From positions 1 to 43,917 of the forward strand of contig JAOUME010000006.1 in NCBI GenBank assembly GCA_029881655.1: a stretch of DNA of 43,917 nt, written 5' to 3'. The notes beneath the pieces were generated by a model, which saw only the letters and a program-made list of their open reading frames with translations, was not told the DNA's origin and did no database searches. Each line of letters starts with the position of its first letter. Positions within the stretch are counted from its first letter, which is position 1. Made by a program: the position numbers and the translations under genes. This DNA is from Deltaproteobacteria bacterium. Lineage in GTDB: Bacteria; SAR324; XYD2-FULL-50-16. Below, in pieces: positions 33,378-42,497 of this stretch.

Positions 33378-36053
33378 ATGGACAATACCTTCGGCTGTTT
33401 GGACGAAATTAAACTGACATCTTCTGGTAAAGCTCAAATCTACCGGTTGGAAAATCTGGAAAAATCCGGGGTCGGAAATATTCAAAACCTTCCTTATTCA
33501 ATTAAAATCCTTTTAGAACAGGTGCTTAGGAATTTAGATGGTTTTATGGTCAAACAAGAGGACGTAGTCGCGCTGGCGAAATGGAATCCAAGAGAAATAT
33601 CAGATAATGAAATCCCCTTTAAGCCATCTCGAGTGGTTTTGCAGGATTTCACAGGGGTGCCATCTTTGGTCGATCTGGCGGCATTAAGGAGTGCCATGGT
33701 TGAGATGAAGGGCGACCCAGCCATGATCAATCCACAGGTCCCCGTCGATTTGATTATCGATCACTCGGTTCAGGTGGATGATTTCGGGAGTCCTGATTCC
33801 CTAGAGAAAAACATGCGAAGGGAATTTGAGCGCAACCTCGAACGCTACGAGTTCATTAAGTGGGGTCAGTCGGCTTTTAAAAACCTGAGGGTTTTTCCGC
33901 CGGGACTGGGGATTGTTCACCAGATCAATCTTGAAAATTTGGCTGAAGTGGTTCACTTGCGTGATGGACTTTGTTTTCCCGATACGGTGGTTGGAACCGA
34001 TTCCCATACCACGATGATCAATGGTGTTGGAGTTCTGGGCTGGGGTGTCGGTGGCATCGAGGCGGAATCAGTGATGCTGAATCAGCCGATCTATATGAAA
34101 ATCCCCGAAGTGGTCGGTTTTGAGCTAAAGGGTGAAATGAATCCCGGTATGACGGCGACGGATCTGGTATTAAGGATTGTAGAGATTTTGCGTTCGGTGG
34201 GAGTGGTGGATAAATTTGTCGAGTTTTACGGGCAAGGACTTTCAAGCCTCAAGTTGGCCGATAGAGCGACAATCGCCAATATGGCTCCGGAATATGGCGC
34301 GACGATGGGTTTTTTCCCTGTGGATAACGAAACCTTGAGTTATCTGGCTAAAACCGGCAGGCCACAAGAGCTGATCAAAAGAACCGAAGTGTACTTAAAG
34401 GAACAGGGACTTTTTAGAACTGAGCAGACGGAAGATCCCCTCTTTACTCAAAAGATTAGTCTGGATCTTTCCGAAATAGTGCCCTCTTTGGCCGGGCCCA
34501 AAAGACCCCAGGATCGAATCGATTTATCCCGGATGAAGGCCACATGGCACGAGAATCTAAGCGTGTCGGTCGCGAAAAGAGGATTTGGTTTGAAACCAGA
34601 GGATGAAAAGCAAACCTCGGAGATTAAAGACGGCTCTGGGCATGAGATCACCCATGGATCCGTGGTTATCGCGGCGGTGACTTCCTGTACCAATACCAGT
34701 AATCCATCGGTGATGATCGCTGCGGGGTTATTGGCAAAAAAAGCGGTCGAAAAAGGACTTGTTTCCAAACCATGGGTGAAGACTTCACTTGCACCTGGCT
34801 CGAGAGTCGTCACGGATTATCTGGTGAAATCGGGTTTGGATCACTATTTGGAGAAATTGGGATTTTTCACAGTGGGTTACGGCTGTACGACTTGCATCGG
34901 CAACTCGGGTCCCTTGTCTAAAGAAATCCACAACGCGATTCATGAAAAAAATCTTGTGGTCGCTTCGGTCCTTTCTGGGAATCGGAATTTTGAAGGGCGG
35001 ATCAGCCCTGATATCAAGGCGAATTTTCTGGCCAGCCCCCCCCTGGTTTTGGCTTACGCGATAGCCGGGACGGTTGATATTGATCTGCAAAATGATGTCA
35101 TAGCGCAGGGTAGTGACGGAAAGGGTGTCAGACTGGCTGATATCTGGCCGGATCAAAAGGAGATCGAGGAAATCGAAAACATGATCACGCCGGAGATGTA
35201 CAAGGAACGCTACCAGAACTTAGAGAAGGTCTCTCCGCTTTGGAACGAAATCACACCTAGAAAAGGAGAGGTTTACCCGTGGGACTTCAAGTCCACCTAC
35301 ATCCAAAACCCGCCCTTTTTTAGGAATATGAAACCTGAAACCGATCCGATCAAGGAGATTGAAGGCGCGTATGCCCTCTTGTTACTAGGTGACTCGGTTA
35401 CCACCGATCATATTTCGCCGGCCGGCAGTTTCGCTCCTAACACCTCTGCGGGGAAACTCCTGATCAGTAAGGGGGTTCAGGTACGGGATTTTAATTCCTA
35501 CGGCTCAAGAAGAGGCAATGACCAGATCATGGTGAGGGGTACCTTCGCTAATGTCAGGCTTCAAAACCAGCTTGTTCCCTGGATCGAGGGGGGATATACT
35601 CTGCATGTTCCCAGTGGCGTACAGATGCGGATCTATGACGTGGCTCTAAAGTACTTTAGCGAGGAGACACCTTTGATCGTTTTGGCGGGAAAGGAATATG
35701 GCACGGGTTCCTCTAGAGATTGGGCCGCAAAGGGTACCTTTTTACTGGGTGTCAAGGCGGTGATAGCCACGAGTTTTGAGCGGATTCACCGTTCCAATTT
35801 GGTGGGGATGGGCGTTTTGCCACTTCAATTTAAAGACGGCAAGTCACCTGCCGACTACGGGCTGACCGGTAGCGAGACTTTTAGTATTTTGGGGCTGGAC
35901 GATAATATCGTGCCTTCCCTGGAGTTGACTCTTATGGCCAACGACCAGGAAATCCCCATTATCTCAAGGTTGGATACTGCTGTTGAAATTGAGTATTATA
36001 AAAATGGCGGTATTTTACATACAGTTTTAAGGAAATTCATCAAGGCGAATTAG
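33378..36053 (+). CDS. acnA: Aconitate hydratase, AcnA type
   Basis: An 891-residue aconitase A/IRP-type enzyme that isomerises citrate to isocitrate in the TCA cycle using a [4Fe-4S] cluster. Cluster cysteines are in [13 protein letters not shown] and [14 protein letters not shown]. Substrate-binding segments include [22 protein letters not shown] and, in the swivelling domain, [12 protein letters not shown]. The start has an ideal AAGGAG site seven bases upstream. A dihydrolipoamide dehydrogenase gene follows 49 bp later. The length matches E. coli AcnA (891). AcnA rather than AcnB is clear from this domain order. Fe-S maturation by the Mrp encoded in the window is plausible. Confidence 0.97.
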   Translation: MDNTFGCLDEIKLTSSGKAQIYRLENLEKSGVGNIQNLPYSIKILLEQVLRNLDGFMVKQEDVVALAKWNPREISDNEIPFKPSRVVLQDFTGVPSLVDLAALRSAMVEMKGDPAMINPQVPVDLIIDHSVQVDDFGSPDSLEKNMRREFERNLERYEFIKWGQSAFKNLRVFPPGLGIVHQINLENLAEVVHLRDGLCFPDTVVGTDSHTTMINGVGVLGWGVGGIEAESVMLNQPIYMKIPEVVGFELKGEMNPGMTATDLVLRIVEILRSVGVVDKFVEFYGQGLSSLKLADRATIANMAPEYGATMGFFPVDNETLSYLAKTGRPQELIKRTEVYLKEQGLFRTEQTEDPLFTQKISLDLSEIVPSLAGPKRPQDRIDLSRMKATWHENLSVSVAKRGFGLKPEDEKQTSEIKDGSGHEITHGSVVIAAVTSCTNTSNPSVMIAAGLLAKKAVEKGLVSKPWVKTSLAPGSRVVTDYLVKSGLDHYLEKLGFFTVGYGCTTCIGNSGPLSKEIHNAIHEKNLVVASVLSGNRNFEGRISPDIKANFLASPPLVLAYAIAGTVDIDLQNDVIAQGSDGKGVRLADIWPDQKEIEEIENMITPEMYKERYQNLEKVSPLWNEITPRKGEVYPWDFKSTYIQNPPFFRNMKPETDPIKEIEGAYALLLLGDSVTTDHISPAGSFAPNTSAGKLLISKGVQVRDFNSYGSRRGNDQIMVRGTFANVRLQNQLVPWIEGGYTLHVPSGVQMRIYDVALKYFSEETPLIVLAGKEYGTGSSRDWAAKGTFLLGVKAVIATSFERIHRSNLVGMGVLPLQFKDGKSPADYGLTGSETFSILGLDDNIVPSLELTLMANDQEIPIISRLDTAVEIEYYKNGGILHTVLRKFIKAN

Positions 36054-36058
36054 CTTTT

Positions 36059-36088
36059 AGCGCTTGATATAGATTATTAGCGCTTTTT
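36059..36088 (+). terminator. Possible weak terminator between acnA and lpdA
   Basis: Two copies of the self-complementary hexamer AGCGCT (36059-36064 and 36079-36084) can pair with each other. The second is followed by TTTT. With a 14-base loop the structure is modest and may only attenuate read-through from acnA. Confidence 0.4.
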
Positions 36089-36102
36089 GACGGGAATAGG
36101 AT

Positions 36103-37506
36103 ATGATTTATGATCTGGTGGTGATTGGTTCCGGGCCGGGGGGATATGTGGCCGCCATCCGGGCTTCGCAGCTTGGAATGAAGGTGGCTTTGGTGGAGAA
36201 ATACCCGGTTTTGGGCGGAACTTGTTTGAATGTGGGATGCATCCCATCCAAGGCGCTTTTAGATTCGACCGAGCTTTATGATCAGGCGAAAAAGAAATTC
36301 AAGGATCATGGTATCCAATTTTCAAAGACCGTATTGGACTGGGAAGAGGTTTTGAAAAGAAAAGAGAAAGTTATTTCAGACACGGCAAAGGGGTTGGAGT
36401 ATCTGATTCAGAAAAACAACATCGATGTTTTCGAAGGAATCGGTTCTTTTAAGAACCTGATGGAAATTAAGATCAAAAAGCCCGATGGCTCAAGCGTTCT
36501 GATTAACACAAAAAGAACTATCATCGCAACGGGTTCCAAACCCATTAGTCTTCCACAAATTCCGCTGGATAAAAAGCGCGTGATTTCTTCGACCAGAGCT
36601 TTGTCCTTAAGACATGTGCCCCAGGATTTGCTGGTGATAGGCGCAGGGGCTATCGGGCTTGAGCTGGGTTCGGTCTTTTTAAGGGCCGGATCGAAAGTGA
36701 CGGTTATTGAATATCAAGATCGGGTTTTGCCGAATATGGACGAGGATCTTTCAAAGGAACAGTTACGTTGTCTAAAGAAATCAGGTATGAAATTTTCACT
36801 GGGACAGGAGGTGAGTGGGTTTGAAAAAACCAACTCTGGGCTGAAAGTTTTTACTTCGGATAAAAAAACCGGCGCGAAAAAAGAGTTTGAGGTTGATTAT
36901 TGTCTGGTAAGCGTGGGCAGGAAAGCCAATGTGATCGATTTGGCTTTGGAGAAAATCGGGGTTCAAATGACTAACAAAGGCTTTGTTCAGGTCGATAAGA
37001 ACTTGGAAACCAACCAAACAGGAGTCTATGCGATCGGCGATGTGACCGGTGGCGCAATGTTAGCTCATAAAGCGGAAGATGAAGGTGTGTTTGTCGCCGA
37101 GAAGATCGCGGGCCTTAAACCGAAGATGAACTACGACGCGATACCCATGGTGGTGTATACATGGCCAGAGGTAGCCAGTGTCGGGCTAACCGAACAACAG
37201 CTTCTTATAAGCGATACCCCCTATAAAAAAGGGAGCTTTTCTTTTCGCGCTTTGGGTAGATCAAAGGCCGCCGGCGAGTTGGACGGTTTAGTCAAGGTAT
37301 TGGCCGATCAAAAGACCGACAGGGTACTTGGTCTCCATATTTTAGGAGCGAGAGCGGCCGATTTGATCATCGCCGGTGTTTTGGCGCTGAACAAAAATTT
37401 GACGGCAAAAGAACTCGCTGAATGCTCCTTTGCTCATCCTACTTTTTCTGAGGCGATCAAGGAAGCCTCACTGGATGCTTTTAACAAGGGTTCTATTCAC
37501 CAGTGA
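36103..37506 (+). CDS. lpdA: Dihydrolipoamide dehydrogenase
   Basis: A 467-residue flavoprotein, the E3 subunit of pyruvate, 2-oxoglutarate or glycine-cleavage complexes. The N-terminal FAD motif is VVIGSGPGGYVAAIRASQLG. The redox-active disulfide is in GGTCLNVGCIPSKALL. The NAD-binding motif is VIGAGAIGLELGSVFLRAGS, the second FAD stretch is GVYAIGDVTGGAMLAHKAEDEG, and the C-terminal active-site His-Glu pair is in SFAHPTFSEAIKEAS. It reoxidises lipoamide with NAD+. Here it follows acnA without other E1 or E2 genes nearby, so which complex it serves is unknown. It converges on bamA. Confidence 0.96.
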   Translation: MIYDLVVIGSGPGGYVAAIRASQLGMKVALVEKYPVLGGTCLNVGCIPSKALLDSTELYDQAKKKFKDHGIQFSKTVLDWEEVLKRKEKVISDTAKGLEYLIQKNNIDVFEGIGSFKNLMEIKIKKPDGSSVLINTKRTIIATGSKPISLPQIPLDKKRVISSTRALSLRHVPQDLLVIGAGAIGLELGSVFLRAGSKVTVIEYQDRVLPNMDEDLSKEQLRCLKKSGMKFSLGQEVSGFEKTNSGLKVFTSDKKTGAKKEFEVDYCLVSVGRKANVIDLALEKIGVQMTNKGFVQVDKNLETNQTGVYAIGDVTGGAMLAHKAEDEGVFVAEKIAGLKPKMNYDAIPMVVYTWPEVASVGLTEQQLLISDTPYKKGSFSFRALGRSKAAGELDGLVKVLADQKTDRVLGLHILGARAADLIIAGVLALNKNLTAKELAECSFAHPTFSEAIKEASLDAFNKGSIHQ

Positions 37507-37550
37507 TGTTTTAACGCAGTGTTTTCTCTGGAGTTTTGTTTTTGAGGTTT

Positions 37551-40064
37551 TTAAAAGAGTCCCGAGATGTGGAACTCGAATTTGGATGGGGATTCACTGT
37601 CCTTTTTATCGAGTTTCAAGCCATATTCAAAACGTAAAACCCCCATCGGCGTGATCAGTCGAATTCCCAGGCCAGTGCTTTTTCTGAAATACCAGGGGTC
37701 TTTTTTCAATCCTACCAATTCATACATTCTGTCTTCCGCCCAGACGTTACCCGCGTCGAAAAAGGCAACTCCGCGAATATTTCTTCCTTCCCTCGTCAAG
37801 GGAAAAAGGATCTCCAAATTTAAGATTTTTTTGGTCGTACCTCCTAGATGATTGTTAAAATAGACCCGGTCAGGATGTTTGGTGTCGGTCGCGTTAGCGG
37901 GACAGTCTGGTCCGGGTGTCTCTAGCTGGCAATCGGGATATTCAGATTTTAAGGGATAGAGTTTGGTGATATCGAAACCAATCGGTAGCTCCGATTGGCT
38001 ACTGGGACCGCGGATGGCTGACCAGTCATGCCCTCTGAGTGTGGTGATTCCCCCGATGGTGTAGCGTTGGTGGACGGGTATATCTTCATCTGGATTTGTT
38101 TGTTGTAGCAACCCTTGGCTGTATTTAGCCATAAAAACAATGGTTTCATCCTCGTTTAAGGCCGAAAACCATCTGGTTTGAAAAGTGTAGTTTCGAAACT
38201 CGATGGTTCCACCCAGAACGCCACCGAATTCCTCTGTAGAAAAGGTGGATTCAAATCCCTTTGAGGGAAACATTGGGTGGTTTACGGTACTATAACTTCC
38301 ACCAAATCGGAGGCTGTGATAAGAATTGCCCTCGATCCCCCCTAATACCTCAATCCCAGTGATGTCGGCGTTTAAATATTTTTCGATCTTCCAGGAGTAG
38401 CGGGAAGACAGGTTCCAGTTCTTCCAGACCGGATAGGACAATCCGAAATAAAAACCAGTGGTTTGGGTATTGTAATATAGATCGTTTTGTTTGGTTGAGT
38501 AGATTCCGAAGGAGTTGGTGAAATCCGTATCCAGCCAGTAGGGGATCGTCATGGAAAAATCGTAGCGGTTTTCTCCCTGCTGCTGCTGTTCGGTGGAAAA
38601 GGCGATGGTGTTGCCTGAGCCGAAGAGATTTCGCTTGGAAATACTCAAAACGAGCCCGAGTCCACTTTGGCCAGAGTAGTTCAAACTGGCTGAGAAGGTA
38701 CCTGTTTGGGTTTCTTTAAGCTGGACGTTGTAGTCGATGTACTGTTCTTCGGACTCAACGTTCTGTCTGAATTGAACGCCCATGGAAGGGTCAAAAAATC
38801 CTAGCCGATTGATATTTTCCTGACTTTGTCTGAGTTTCAATCCGTTATAAAGTTCATTGTCATGAATTTCCAGCTCTCGTCTAACAACTCTGTCTTGGGT
38901 TTCGAAATTGCCCTGGATTTCCACCCGGCCGATATAAATTTTTTCACCGCGGATGATATGATAGGTGACATGAACGATTTTGTTTTGCTCGTCAACTTGG
39001 GGTGATGCCCTTACATAAGCGAAGGCGTACCCCTGTTCCAAATAGCTATCATTGATTAAAAACTGATCTTTATTTTGTTTAAAGGGGTTATAAACATCTT
39101 TTGTCTGAAGGTTGAGATCTTTGATCATCTTATCTTTATCAAAGATGAGCTGGTTGTTGTCATCCGAGACAATATCGACTTTTCCCGTGAAGTATTGATC
39201 ACCTTCTGTGATGTTCAGTTTAACTTTGGCGGTGGATATTTCCGTTTGATGAGTCAGAGTGACCTCTGGTTTGTCAATTTTGAGCCTAATAAACCCTTTT
39301 TGCATATAGGTTTGGGTTATGATGGCCAGGTCCTGGTTGACCTTGCTTTCCTGAAAGACACCCGAATCGTTGGACCAGGAAAAACAGTCGATCTCGGCGG
39401 ATTGCATTAGTCTTTCGATATCAAGCGGATAAAAAAACTTTGTGCCTGTAATTTCGATATCGGTCAAGAAGAGCCTGGGTGACTCCTTGATTTCGTAAAC
39501 CAGTGCAATGGCTGAGGAGTTTAGTTCTTTCAACTGATGACCGACCCTGGTTTTCAGATAACCCTTTTTATGGTACTCCTCTAAAATACTTCTCTTGTCC
39601 TGGTTGATCTTGGAAAGGTCGATCATGTTGTTTTGTTTGACAACCAACTTATCGTTCAAGGTTTCACTATCGATGAGGCTGTTTCCGATGATTTCGATAC
39701 TTTGAAGTCTGGGTTTTTCCTTGAATTCAAAGATTATGGCAACTTTTTCAGGAGCTATTACATCTAATTTTGCTTTGATATCAGCAAAATAACCCATTTC
39801 ATATAAAGCCTTGATGTCCTCGGTAATCAATACGGGTGAAATCTGGGTTCCAATTTTGCTGTTAATGTTGCTAAAAATCAGTCCCCTTTCGATCAGGTCG
39901 ACACCCTCGATGCGGATATCGGAGATTTCGCCCCTGATTTTTGCGAATGAGGTTTCCTGGGCAAAAAGTGTTGCGCTTATCAAACAAAGAAAAACCCCCA
40001 AAAACAAGATTTTATTGATTTTTTGGGTTTGAAAATGGGTACTTAAACAAAGGATCTTCAACAT
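37551..40064 (-). CDS. bamA: Outer-membrane protein assembly factor BamA
   Basis: An 837-residue Omp85 protein. A long signal peptide (core FLGVFLCLISATLFAQ) is followed by POTRA domains (about residues 45-430; SDIRIEGVDLIERGL marks the first, KIYIGRVEIQGNFETQDRVVRRELE the last) and a 16-strand barrel. The L6 motif of the barrel appears as TTLRGHDW in place of the usual VRGF/Y. The protein ends with FEFHISGLF, the terminal Phe expected of outer-membrane barrels. BamA inserts other barrels, including presumably those of the motor-like operon. It lies just downstream of lolD and lolC/E in the same direction, grouping outer-membrane biogenesis functions. Confidence 0.95.
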   Translation of the reverse strand: MLKILCLSTHFQTQKINKILFLGVFLCLISATLFAQETSFAKIRGEISDIRIEGVDLIERGLIFSNINSKIGTQISPVLITEDIKALYEMGYFADIKAKLDVIAPEKVAIIFEFKEKPRLQSIEIIGNSLIDSETLNDKLVVKQNNMIDLSKINQDKRSILEEYHKKGYLKTRVGHQLKELNSSAIALVYEIKESPRLFLTDIEITGTKFFYPLDIERLMQSAEIDCFSWSNDSGVFQESKVNQDLAIITQTYMQKGFIRLKIDKPEVTLTHQTEISTAKVKLNITEGDQYFTGKVDIVSDDNNQLIFDKDKMIKDLNLQTKDVYNPFKQNKDQFLINDSYLEQGYAFAYVRASPQVDEQNKIVHVTYHIIRGEKIYIGRVEIQGNFETQDRVVRRELEIHDNELYNGLKLRQSQENINRLGFFDPSMGVQFRQNVESEEQYIDYNVQLKETQTGTFSASLNYSGQSGLGLVLSISKRNLFGSGNTIAFSTEQQQQGENRYDFSMTIPYWLDTDFTNSFGIYSTKQNDLYYNTQTTGFYFGLSYPVWKNWNLSSRYSWKIEKYLNADITGIEVLGGIEGNSYHSLRFGGSYSTVNHPMFPSKGFESTFSTEEFGGVLGGTIEFRNYTFQTRWFSALNEDETIVFMAKYSQGLLQQTNPDEDIPVHQRYTIGGITTLRGHDWSAIRGPSSQSELPIGFDITKLYPLKSEYPDCQLETPGPDCPANATDTKHPDRVYFNNHLGGTTKKILNLEILFPLTREGRNIRGVAFFDAGNVWAEDRMYELVGLKKDPWYFRKSTGLGIRLITPMGVLRFEYGLKLDKKDSESPSKFEFHISGLF

Positions 40065-40107
40065 ATAAAAAACTTATAAACGGTTTGTCAGATATCAATT
40101 TAAAGAA

Positions 40108-40791
40108 TTACTCAACCGCCACCAGATGGCCCTTGTCGAGTTGAAGCCTGATTTCCATACTGGCCGCGATCTCAGGATTATGAGTCACCAAGATCAAGGT
40201 TGCGTTTTGTTCCCGGGCGACATTCTTTAGCACTTTGATGACAATTTTTCCGGTATCCAAATCCAGATTTCCCGTAGGTTCATCAGCCAGAATGGCCTCC
40301 GGTGAATTCAGAAGCGCGCGGGCTATGGCGACTCTCTGTTGCTCACCTCCTGATAACTGGCCTGGTTTGTGGTTTTCACGATCCTTCAAGCTGACTTGAG
40401 ACAAGAGTCTCTTGGCTTTATTTTCGCATTCGGCTTTAGAGAGGCCTTTGATCAAGCCGGGGATCATCACGTTTTCCAGTGCTGAAAAGTCGTTTAAAAG
40501 ATGGTGTGCCTGAAAAACAAAGCCGACCTTAGTATTTCTCCAATTAGCCAGTTTGTTTCCCTGAAAAGCGAAAATATCTTCCTCTTTGAAAAAGACTTTA
40601 CCTGAAGTAGGGTGGTCAAGCCCGCCAATGATGTTTAAAAGGGTGCTTTTCCCGCTACCAGAACTGCCGACGATTGAATGAGTCTTGTTCTTAGGGAAAT
40701 TCATGCTAATACCCTGAAGAATCTTAAGCTCGTTGCCACTACCGTCAAGGAAATTTTTTGTCAGATTTACAACGTTTAAAAAACTACTCAT
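40108..40791 (-). CDS. lolD: Lipoprotein-releasing ABC transporter ATPase
   Basis: A 227-residue ATPase of the MacB/LolD family. Walker A is [19 protein letters not shown], the Q-loop [18 protein letters not shown] (the LolD-type 'HHLL.(D/E)F(S/T)ALENV' signature), the ABC signature [19 protein letters not shown], and Walker [17 protein letters not shown]. It energises extraction of outer-membrane-destined lipoproteins from the inner membrane for handover to LolA. Its start overlaps the lolC/E gene by eight bases. It serves the many lipoproteins encoded in this window. Confidence 0.95.
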   Translation of the reverse strand: MSSFLNVVNLTKNFLDGSGNELKILQGISMNFPKNKTHSIVGSSGSGKSTLLNIIGGLDHPTSGKVFFKEEDIFAFQGNKLANWRNTKVGFVFQAHHLLNDFSALENVMIPGLIKGLSKAECENKAKRLLSQVSLKDRENHKPGQLSGGEQQRVAIARALLNSPEAILADEPTGNLDLDTGKIVIKVLKNVAREQNATLILVTHNPEIAASMEIRLQLDKGHLVAVE

Positions 40792-42130
40792 TTCTTATAT
40801 TTTCGATTGGGTCCAGTTTCGCCGCTTTATGGGATGGTAGAACCGTCACAGAGAAGCAAATCAGAAAGGATACGACAGCGATCAAGAGAACCTGCCAGAT
40901 TTCGATGTGCATGGGTATCCGGTTTCCGACATAAACGCCAGCCGGGATATCGATGATGTCGAAACTGGCGATGATCCAGCATAAAGTAATGCCCAGCACT
41001 TCCCCGATCAGGGTTCCCGCAAAACCGATAATGGAACCCTGGATGATAAAGATGTTGCGGATTGACTGGTTGGTGGCTCCCATGGCCTTTAAAATAGCGA
41101 TATCCTTTGATTTTTCGATCACAAGCATAATCAGCGAACTGATGATGTTAAATGAAGCGATGAGGATGATCAGGGTTAAAATAATTGCCAGCCCCAATTT
41201 TTCGAGATGAAAGACTGCGAAGAGGTTTTTGTTTTGTTCGATCCAACTACTGATAATATAGGGAAAACTGATTTTTTTAACCAGTTTTTTCTTTAAGAGG
41301 TCTGCATCTTCACCATTATTGATGCGGATTGCGAGTCCCGATATCCGATTCTCGATTCGGTAGACTTTTTGGGCGACCTCAATATCAATATAGGAGAGTA
41401 ATTCGTCATACCCCATCAAGCCGGATTCAAAAAAACCCACCACCTTGAATCTCTTGGCTCTGGGCATGTTGCCCATGGGAGTGATCCTTTCTTCCGGTGT
41501 GATCATGGTCACATCGTCTTCTATTTCAACTCCCAGGTTTTTAGCCAGTTGAGACCCGATAACAATACCGGTTATCCTGACTTGTTTTGATTCGCCCTTT
41601 TCATTGATGACGGTTTCGATGTGTGAGGGAAGCCTCTCCAGGATTTTTTCCGCCTCGATCCGGGATTTTTCGATTTGATCCTCATCATTTGAGTGGTTAT
41701 CCCGTTTTACGTTAAAAAGCTCTTTTCTTAAAAAACGACCCATTTTGACCAAACCGAGTTCCTTTTTAGGGTCGATTCCTTTGACCAGGGTTCCCATGGG
41801 CTTGTTTTTCCCCATGATCAGGGCCTGGCGGTTGATAAAAGGCGCCGTGGCCTCGACCGGGATCACTTCCTTGATCTGTTTTTCCAACCTTTCAGCCTCC
41901 AGTGTGTGAATGCCGTCAGCCACAAAGGAATAGACACTTAAATGCCCACTAGCTCCCTGAAGGGCTCCCCTAAGGTCTTTTTCAAATCCGTTCATGACCG
42001 AAAGCACGACGATCAAGGTCATAACACCGATGGCGACTCCAATGATGGATATCTTGGTGATGATGGATATCGACCTATCTTTTCTTGGGCTTCGTAAATA
42101 TCTGGAAACGACGAATGTTTCGAACCCCAA
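40784..42130 (-). CDS. lolC: Lipoprotein-releasing system transmembrane protein (LolC/E)
   Basis: A 448-residue FtsX/MacB-type permease of the LolC/LolE family. It has one N-terminal membrane segment (about 25-47, SIIGVAIGVMTLIVVLSVMN), a large periplasmic domain (about 48-290) and three C-terminal segments (about 305-440). NGFEKDLRGALQGASGHLSV is typical of the family. The start is TTG 42130, preceded by GGGAGA with six-base spacing. Only one LolC/E-type gene is visible, so the transporter may be a homodimer, as with LolF. The length is somewhat more than E. coli LolC (about 400), mostly from a charged insert near residue 140. Confidence 0.9.
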   Translation of the reverse strand: MGFETFVVSRYLRSPRKDRSISIITKISIIGVAIGVMTLIVVLSVMNGFEKDLRGALQGASGHLSVYSFVADGIHTLEAERLEKQIKEVIPVEATAPFINRQALIMGKNKPMGTLVKGIDPKKELGLVKMGRFLRKELFNVKRDNHSNDEDQIEKSRIEAEKILERLPSHIETVINEKGESKQVRITGIVIGSQLAKNLGVEIEDDVTMITPEERITPMGNMPRAKRFKVVGFFESGLMGYDELLSYIDIEVAQKVYRIENRISGLAIRINNGEDADLLKKKLVKKISFPYIISSWIEQNKNLFAVFHLEKLGLAIILTLIILIASFNIISSLIMLVIEKSKDIAILKAMGATNQSIRNIFIIQGSIIGFAGTLIGEVLGITLCWIIASFDIIDIPAGVYVGNRIPMHIEIWQVLLIAVVSFLICFSVTVLPSHKAAKLDPIENIRNE

Positions 42131-42497
42131 AAGAAATCTCCCAGCTTAATTGTTGTGTGGAAATGTTAAAGAAAACCGCATGCAGTTTAATTTTGATATT
42201 TACTATCTTGGGCATCATAGCGTCAAGCCGTTTGCTTAGAAATCGGCTAGGTCTTCTATCATAATTATTCAGGGGCCCTTATTTTATTATATTACTAAAT
42301 TGGGACTCTGGAAGCTATAAATCACTGAAGCCAAGAGGTCGGGAAAAACCGAGGCGTTTGAGCATGTGAGATTTTTTGGAACGGAGGAATCAGATTAATG
42401 AGGGTGCTTCGCGAGGTGGGACGTTTAGTCAGGATCAGCCGGATGCTTTTAATATAAAAGCCTAGCCAGGGTATCAGTTTACCATAGTTGACATATT
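42131..42497. other. Intergenic region, no gene recognised
   Basis: This stretch of 367 bp separates the lolC/E start from the end of the TPR gene transcribed in the same direction. I see no tRNA cloverleaf, no strong terminator and no repeat. A reverse-strand frame of about 60 codons lies in 42300-42490 but has no ribosome site and does not resemble any family. Confidence 0.5.

Noticed and set aside
42300-42490. Reverse-strand frame of about 60 codons
   Set aside because: It has no ribosome site or known motif and could be chance in a 367-bp spacer.
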